In this document: piece after piece, positions 58,440 through 64,000 of the stretch
Numbering within the stretch: the stretch's first letter is position 1
Layout: each line of letters starts with the position of its first letter
Source of the DNA: Phycomyces blakesleeanus NRRL 1555(-)
Taxonomy: Eukaryota > Mucoromycota > Mucoromycetes > Mucorales > Phycomycetaceae
NCBI RefSeq assembly: GCF_001638985.1
Contig: NW_017265136.1
Coordinates: forward strand, 2,030,269 to 2,094,268
Reading direction: 5' to 3'
Length of the DNA: 64,000 nt
Made by a program: the position numbers and the translations under genes
Notes under the pieces: model-generated
The model's database searches: none
Told to the model about the DNA's origin: nothing
Seen by the model: only the letters and a program-made list of their open reading frames with translations

Positions 58440-58640
58440 TATTTGACTGTTTATAACCAATAAAAATGATGTATAAAATGTAATGTCTATCATAACAGCC
58501 AATAAAAGTGATATATAAAATGTAATTGTGTAGTGTAATAACCAATAAAAACGATAAATAAAAAATATATCCATTTGAGAAACCAATAAAAATGTATTTT
58601 TATAAAATACACTACAGTGCAATTATGTCTTATCCAATAA
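58440..58640. repeat. Degenerate repeat field with CCAATAAAAA units
   Basis: At least five copies of a motif close to AACCAATAAAAATGAT, often followed by TATAAAATGTAAT, recur every 30-45 bases (near 58459, 58499, 58540, 58582 and 58634). The field starts just upstream of the transposase pseudogene. Two 10-bp palindromes, CACTGCAGTG at 58395-58404 and CACTACAGTG at 58610-58619, lie around it. Such direct subterminal repeats are typical of CACTA-type transposons, so this may be the right end region of that element. Confidence 0.55.
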
Positions 58641-59311
58641 AAACAATGATTAAGCAAGAAATATTTAAAAGAATCTAAATTAAAAGAATAATGAATTAGT
58701 AGTAACCAATGGCATATAATATTTCACCTATACTTAAAGAAGTTTTGTCCAATTGAAAGACAAATATTAGCAAAAGAAAAGGTTATCAATATATTAATAG
58801 AATCTTAAAACTACCGGTAAGCGGAGATGTATTAAAATGCACATGAACTCAGGGTTGGAAAAAAGGGGGGAGGACACAAAACGCGCCCTGACTTCCCCTC
58901 CGGAACCACCTGTGAAACCACCTCTAAAACTCCTATTTTTTTGGCGTAGTGCACCAGCTCTGTTCTCTCAAGACGAATATCTTTTTCTCAACTGCATATA
59001 TCCCCGTATTGAACACGGTTTTCTTTAAAGAAATTTAGGTTTTTACAGGTAAAATATTCTACAAAAAAAAATTAACAATGATTTCTCTCAATTTTCCTTT
59101 CTTTTCGTTTAAAGCCGAATTCTCATTGATCTAAAAAAATCATAATTTGCCTCAATCTTAAGCTCGAACACTCTAGGATTTGCGCTTTTTAATATTTCTG
59201 TACATAGCGTGGGTCTGTGCCTTGGCCTTATCACGGACATTTAAATAATAATAAAACTTTTGGAATAATCTGAGTCTTATAATTTAGAGTTTGATCTGAT
59301 TTGATTCAATA
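58641..59311. other. Intergenic DNA between the repeat field and the MITE
   Basis: AT-rich DNA with two further CCAAT-containing phrases (near 58705 and 58750). A GC-richer patch at about 58850-58930 contains a 63-codon plus-strand frame (58837-59028) that lacks recognisable features. Confidence 0.45.
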
Positions 59312-59631
59312 GGGTGTTTCAAGCTTAAAAATCTTAAAAAATTTAAGGTTTGTATTTTCTATCTGCTGTCTATTAATTAGCCAATAACATCTAATATGAA
59401 AATATATTACTGAATTTCCCTAAGTAAAGGCATGTAGAAAAAAACCCTTAAGTCAACTTCTAAAAGTCTAAAAGTCTAAAAGAAATTTCTTGAAGTCTTT
59501 TGATTTAGATATTTTTTTTTACAGATATTACAATAGTTTCTGAATCCTTTTAGGAAATTGACTTGTTTTTTAAGTTCGCCGATAGAAATATCTAAACCTT
59601 GAATCCTTCAAGATCTAAATTTGAAACACCC
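59312..59631. mobile_element. MITE with TA target-site duplication (Tc1/mariner-like)
   Basis: The 320-bp element begins GGGTGTTTCAA and ends TTGAAACACCC. Imperfect terminal inverted repeats extend inward about 60 bases, sharing AAGGTTT and TTTCTATC. It is flanked on both sides by TA (59310-59311 and 59632-59633). It has no coding capacity. TA flanks and GGG/CCC ends fit a non-autonomous relative of Tc1/mariner elements. Confidence 0.8.
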
Positions 59632-60128
59632 TATTGGTTTTAATCGATTTTTTTTATATTATTATTATTTATTATTTATTGTAAATTAGAAAACAGCGTG
59701 GCCTGTGCTTTTATTTGACTCTTCTTTTTTATTTTTATTGCTAAAAAGCTACTCACCTAAGTATAAAAGGGTAAAATAATATGAAAGAACAGTTTAGTGC
59801 AAGCTTATTGCCACAAGCCATACATTTATTAAAGCCTGATATTTCCTCTGATTGACTTTATTATAAAAACAAAAACAAAAAAAAAGAAATGCGCAAAAAC
59901 GATTGTACACATGAAACACAAAGAAAGTAAAGTAAAGTAAAATAAAATATGTATGAGTAGAGGGGGAAAATATGCAATGCAATGCCTGATAATATTTTTG
60001 GAAGTTTTTGCTTTTCTCTGTTTGGTCTGGTTTGGTCTGATTTGGTTTGGTTTGGTTTGGTCTGGTCTGGTTTGGTTCGGTTTATGCCTTTTTTTTGCTT
60101 TTTTGTTTTTTTTTTGCGTTTCTTTTTA
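59632..60128. other. Intergenic region downstream of the second transcription factor
   Basis: AT-rich spacer holding the 3' flank of the minus-strand transcription factor gene. It contains AAAGT/AAAAT runs at about 59928-59950 and the (TTTGG)n array at 60021-60083. No gene is seen. Confidence 0.5.
60021..60083 (+). repeat. Microsatellite (TTTGG/TCTGG)n
   Basis: About twelve pentamer units TTTGG/TCTGG/TTCGG lie within 120 bases of the stop codon of the minus-strand transcription factor gene, probably in its 3' untranslated region. Confidence 0.9.
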
Positions 60129-62237
60129 TTAAAATTTCTCTGGTTTTATGTCAGACTCTTGACTGACTTGTGTCTCTTCACTCTTTTCCCTAAAGTTGGC
60201 CATTAAATCTTGGTTTAATCTCGACTTGAGGCCATTTATGATCTGTGTTGCTTTGAACACTAGGGCTTCGTTTGGCTCCTCAAGAGGTACAACTACCCAT
60301 CGTGGAATGACTTGTTCAAGATAATATAGAACAGCATCGCCATAGACAGATTTACAACGCTCGACAAGACGTAGCGTACGGATAAGGTTGATTTGAGATA
60401 CGCGAGCAATATCGGTATCTTGATTACTGGCTATAAATATGCGATATACAAGCGCAGTCATAAGTAATCCATAAACTGGACTTTGGTGACATCCAGATGG
60501 GTCGACTGAAACAAGGGCTTCCAGAAGAAGGGTATAGCGATTAGATATCTCCAGGCAGCTCAGTATGCAGTGGGTGGTACGTTCAGGATTGTTTTTCATC
60601 AAAACTCTGGTAGAAGATGATGATAATGATGACGAGGATGAAGGCGAAGGATTAGAATGCATGAAAGGAATGAATGGTGGGGATTGGGTTGAATGAAACA
60701 ATCGTTGGTGTATTTCACGAATGTCTCGATCACGCTCGGGCGCTTCTCTTTGAACGCTGTCAAGATAATCCCGTGGCAAAAATGGTAGTCGAGCGATGAG
60801 AGATGTGTTACAGTGAAATGAATTGATGAGGAGACATTCGAGGTCACTTTTGCTCCACCCCGATATCTTATTTGGGTCTAGCCGAAGGTGCGAGTAACCA
60901 TCGTCAAGAAGTGTGTTGAATATGTAGTTGTCCAGGCCATCCGCAAGTGCTTTTGTAGATCGTAGAGAAATCATATAAGTGGATCGGAAGAAGTGCATCT
61001 TTCTGATCATAACAACACGGCAAAAATATGAAAAGGCTTGGATTCTGCTAGCATTATGTTCACCTGGCAGCGAATCTGGAAAATTAACATACCACTCAGT
61101 AGGTGCAATCCACCCAGTGGTCCCCACTGCATTCGACTCTGCAAAGTAATCTGCACACAGTAACATCCAAGAGAACCGTCGTCGATATTCGTTTACGTTA
61201 CCAGGCGCATGGCCAGATACATCGATTCGATGAAGGTTCATAGCCAGAGCCATACGAAGCGCAGTTTGTAGTAGTGGCGAGCGTGTTCGAGAAGGTGAAA
61301 AGAAATCAGCATGTCCACGAGGAAAAAGTGAGAGGATGAACAATGCGTGGACAACAGATATGTGATGGCAGTCAAACAGATCTTCTAGCAAAACACGTGC
61401 TTGTCCATAATAATTCCGCATTAGTCCAAGAGAAACTGCAGGAGGGAGGTGATTGTGAAAGCCGACATGTCGGATCATCATGCAACAGATACTCAGAACA
61501 AGAAGTGTCTTTATTGGATACTCTGTGGCTGCATCTGCATGTGTAAGTACTTTTTGTGTATCTTTGAGTAGCTGGGCAGAATCGATAAAGAAAGCTCCTT
61601 CGCATGTCAAAAAAGCATCAACGCACTGTTGCATCAATTGCATCAATTGTATCGAATTGAATTGCCGAAATACGTCTGGCTTGGACATTCGTACCATCAT
61701 GCCCAGGCCGAGGAGGGTTGACATTGCATTTTGGAAGGACTTCATCTCAAACTCGTTTGAACACACTGCCTTGCGATGGCGACGTCCGTTAACTTCCATG
61801 TTTTCTTGATTAACATTCAGTCGCAGCTGTTCGAGAACTTTCTCCAAGCCAGCCAAGGTTTGAATATTTGTCTCGAGAGTAATCATGTTTGGCGTAAGGT
61901 TAAGCCTCCAAGTAACTGAATCACTTGCATTTCCGTCCGTTCTACAAGGATCCTCGCTCTCGTCATCCGTATCGTCCAGATCGTTGAGTGAGTCCATTTC
62001 CGCTCTCTGCTTGACTGTACTGCTGACATGTCTGAGCATTTCGAGCGCATCCCTCATGAAACTAACAACCGAAACATTCTCTTTGAAAAGATGACTGTCT
62101 TCTCCTGGACAGGATGGCTTGGAGAGACGGTCGTGTGCAATCATATGTTGAACATGAAATCGCGTTATTTTATACTCGACGAACGGGCTGTTGGTCAGCC
62201 AAGAAACCATCGGACTTTGCTGGCTGATGTCACACAT
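60129..62237 (-). CDS. Fungal-specific transcription factor domain protein (second copy of the class)
   Basis: Single visible exon, 702 aa, ATG at 62237 immediately preceded by an in-frame stop. The fungal transcription-factor middle homology domain covers about residues 190-450. It contains LMQLMQQCVDAFLTCEGAFF, a YPIKTLLVLSICCMMIRHVG helix, YYGQARVLLEDLFD, HALFILSLFPRGHADFF, RMALAMNLHRIDVSGHAP, and the typical RRRFSWMLLCADYFAE segment. A Ser-rich stretch lies near residues 535-550. No Zn2Cys6 cluster is present, and none appears in the 700 bases upstream. Like the protein at 10992-13685, it is a regulator without a visible DNA-binding domain; the two share only the domain class, not close sequence. 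It lies downstream of, and on the same strand as, the sorting nexin. Confidence 0.82.
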   Translation of the reverse strand: MCDISQQSPMVSWLTNSPFVEYKITRFHVQHMIAHDRLSKPSCPGEDSHLFKENVSVVSFMRDALEMLRHVSSTVKQRAEMDSLNDLDDTDDESEDPCRTDGNASDSVTWRLNLTPNMITLETNIQTLAGLEKVLEQLRLNVNQENMEVNGRRHRKAVCSNEFEMKSFQNAMSTLLGLGMMVRMSKPDVFRQFNSIQLMQLMQQCVDAFLTCEGAFFIDSAQLLKDTQKVLTHADAATEYPIKTLLVLSICCMMIRHVGFHNHLPPAVSLGLMRNYYGQARVLLEDLFDCHHISVVHALFILSLFPRGHADFFSPSRTRSPLLQTALRMALAMNLHRIDVSGHAPGNVNEYRRRFSWMLLCADYFAESNAVGTTGWIAPTEWYVNFPDSLPGEHNASRIQAFSYFCRVVMIRKMHFFRSTYMISLRSTKALADGLDNYIFNTLLDDGYSHLRLDPNKISGWSKSDLECLLINSFHCNTSLIARLPFLPRDYLDSVQREAPERDRDIREIHQRLFHSTQSPPFIPFMHSNPSPSSSSSLSSSSTRVLMKNNPERTTHCILSCLEISNRYTLLLEALVSVDPSGCHQSPVYGLLMTALVYRIFIASNQDTDIARVSQINLIRTLRLVERCKSVYGDAVLYYLEQVIPRWVVVPLEEPNEALVFKATQIINGLKSRLNQDLMANFREKSEETQVSQESDIKPEKF

Positions 62238-63016
62238 CTATACCCGGACGAGTCCGGCTATAATCCTGATATCTTCTTCTCGCCTACACACCTCATCTTC
62301 CCCCATCAGTCCTGACAGTACCACTCAAGGATACCCACGGAGAGGCTTAGTCTCCATGGGATGCACACCGCTTTCAAAAAGTACATCCAATCGTACTCTT
62401 TGAGGCAGGCAGAGCCGGCGTTTGATCACAACATTCTCATGACCGCCCCTCAGATCTTTTCAGGGCACTCTGCCACTCTGTTTGTAAGCTAAGAATTAGG
62501 CCCATCTATTGATTTGGATATGGAACATTATACGAATAAATAAACAATAATAATCTTGTTAAAAAAGGCTTAAATAATTATGTGTACTAAAATGTGTGTG
62601 TTCTTTCTATCAGGTACACCAAACAAACAGCGCAAGGGTCGTTTTGGTCAGAGTAATATTATATGACTGCTTGTAGTCAATCAGCGTACTATGCTAGCCT
62701 AAATATAAACAATTGCCGTGTGCTTGAAAAATGTATATACGTGTATGAAGCCAAGGCTTATAAGCACCCCCTCTCTGTGATAGATAACCTTATGGGTATT
62801 TGAAAGCTAGTTGACATATCCTCTTTCTCTACCCTATTAAACGTATATTTTATACCATTTTTTTCTCTATCTCTTTTTTTCATTTTTGCGGGTTGAATTG
62901 ATTTTACATTTTTCGTTAGAGGGTTTATAATCTATCCCTTATTAGTTTCTGTAGCCAATGTCAATATAATTGGAATTTAAGATACATTATCCACGGCAGA
63001 AATAGGGTAAAGGTTT
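62238..63016. other. Intergenic region between sorting nexin and transcription factor
   Basis: The GC-richer first 250 bases hold the 5' leader of the transcription factor gene. They also contain a short plus-strand frame at 62361-62492 (43 aa, HTAFKKYIQSY and LMTAPQIFSGH) of unknown meaning. The remainder is AT-rich with no feature. Confidence 0.5.
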
Positions 63017-64000
63017 TCATTCTGTTGCTTTACCTATTTTTTCTCCTGCTGCCTTCCATGCACGCGAGTTCTATAGACACGTCAGTTACTCGAGTTTAAT
63101 AAAAAACATCCCTGCCAAGATTACCTCTTCACAATACACAATATGGGCTTTAGCATATGCAATCAGAATTACTCGCAGTTCCTTTTCTTTTTGCTGGTTA
63201 AACCGCTCGATTTCTTGTTGGATAGTTATCGCTACATCCTCTACTTCGCTCTGTGCCTTGACCATTCCCTTTTCAAGCTTTTAATTTTCATTTTATGATT
63301 GTAAATTAATACACAAAATACTTATCTCGTCAATTTCTCGTTTATTAAAAACAGGATGTGGCTTACTTGTATAATAGTATCCTTGAGACCACTTATTTGT
63401 TGTCGACGAGTGACATCAGGGTTTACGTCCATCATACTCTGAATAGTTGTACTCACGGCATCGAGTAATTTTCTAGGTGAAGACCATTTTTTGGATCTAC
63501 TTTTGGACTCTCTTATGGCTAAAGCACTTGCACCGGTCGGGTATTCGTAGGTATTAGAAGTTATATTTATAACTTCTTTGACTGGTGTTGACTTTTTTAT
63601 TGCAAAGAAACCATCCTCGATCGAATGCGAGTCTGTGTCGTCTGTATCTTGTGCTGAAAGCCCCATATCATCTGACGTAAGAGAAGTAGCAAGTGGCGAG
63701 CGCTGTTGCATAGCAGCATCTATCAATGCCGCCTCTTTTTCTGTATTTATCAGTCTTTCTAGTGTTTGTCGTTTTTGTTCAAGCGATGCCTCGATGAGTT
63801 CTAGCTGAGCTTTTTTGAGCCTCCAATAATTAAGTACGTCTTTAGCAATGCGTGTATATTGTGAATATTCGTGCATAAGTTCTGATACTTCAGACTCCAT
63901 TGTCCGAACCTTTTGGAAAATAAAAGATTTATTATCTTAAATTCAGATAACCTTGACCATTAATTTAACACATTACTCATACTTACCATAATGCGAGTTT
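63017..64000 (-). CDS. SNX-BAR sorting nexin, C-terminal part (5' end beyond window)
   Basis: Minus-strand exons 64000-63987 (partial), 63909-63367, 63277-63125 and 63070-63017, all in phase, ending with a stop at 63017. The visible 250-odd residues form the last helices of a BAR domain: VSELMHEYSQYTRIAKDVLN, YWRLKKAQLELIEASLEQKR, then after a Ser/Asp-rich insertion KGMVKAQSEVEDVAITIQQE, IERFNQQKEKELRVILIAYA, KAHIVYCEENSRAWKAAGEK. This pattern, with an unstructured insertion inside the BAR domain and a short C-terminal tail, recalls fungal Snx41/Atg20-type nexins, which retrieve cargo from endosomes and act in selective autophagy. The PX domain would lie upstream, outside the window, so the exact subtype is not settled. 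Confidence 0.8.

Noticed and set aside
55792..58540. CACTAC at 55793 and GTAGTG at 58530 as transposon ends
   Set aside because: Only six bases match, the flanking three bases differ (no target-site duplication), and the inner sequences are unrelated.
58440..58640. Regularly spaced repeats considered as a CRISPR-like array
   Set aside because: The units are degenerate, spacing varies and the DNA is eukaryotic; transposon subterminal repeats explain it better.
58837..59028. 63-codon plus-strand frame with Pro-rich start
   Set aside because: No conserved motif, located between transposon-related repeats, and likely incidental to a GC-richer patch.
62361..62492. Short plus-strand frame (43 aa, HTAFKKYIQSY) upstream of the second transcription factor
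   Set aside because: Residue mix looks protein-like, but it is short, overlaps the likely promoter/leader of the opposite-strand gene, and matches no family I know.

Overview
The window is nuclear DNA of a fungus, most likely an early-diverging (Mucoromycota-type) one. Intergenic DNA is very AT-rich. Genes are interrupted by many short GT-AG introns, mostly about 45-200 nt, and several exons are only 17-30 nt long. The gene set combines fungal families (fungal-specific transcription factors, an MCH1-type transporter, a DUF3605 protein) with a RABL6-type GTPase better known from animals. The taxonomic placement is inference. I reconstructed exons by eye from splice consensus, reading phase and protein family similarity; every spliced model given closes in frame.

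Layout. 1-1099 (minus) is the 5' part of an uncharacterised membrane protein (paralog A). 1600-2645 and 16868-17962 are two arms of a roughly 1 kb inverted duplication. Between them lie an F-box protein (2754-4625, minus), about 6.4 kb without genes, and a fungal-specific transcription factor (10992-13685, plus). A compact plus-strand cluster follows: mitochondrial seryl-tRNA synthetase (19028-20674), a universal stress protein (20988-22332), a DUF3605 protein (22517-23039), a RABL6-like GTPase (23453-26194) and a kinesin-4 motor with a coding minisatellite (27059-30423). 31240-33725 is a decayed, unidentified coding region. 34994-36435 encodes a Gln/Met/Pro-rich protein of unknown function.

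The minus strand then carries an MCH1-like MFS transporter (37501-39192), the SF3b subunit p14/SF3B6 (40229-40878) and Mediator subunit MED1 in 14 exons (43084-46209). A gene-poor region follows, holding paralogs B (49687-51192) and C (53595-55460) of the edge membrane family. Next come a frameshifted Tnp2 (CACTA-type) transposase (56124-58278, minus), a degenerate subterminal-type repeat field, a 320-bp TA-flanked MITE (59312-59631), a second fungal-specific transcription factor (60129-62237, minus) and the 3' part of an SNX-BAR sorting nexin (63017-64000, minus).

The conserved genes are dispersed housekeeping functions: mitochondrial translation, splicing, transcription, transport, cytoskeleton and endosomal sorting. 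I see no metabolic cluster. The least explained material is the three-member membrane family, the inverted 1 kb duplication, the decayed region at 31-34 kb, and the small inverted-repeat elements. Three real genes (SF3B6, MED1, the sorting nexin) are split into such short exons that they are visible only after splicing.
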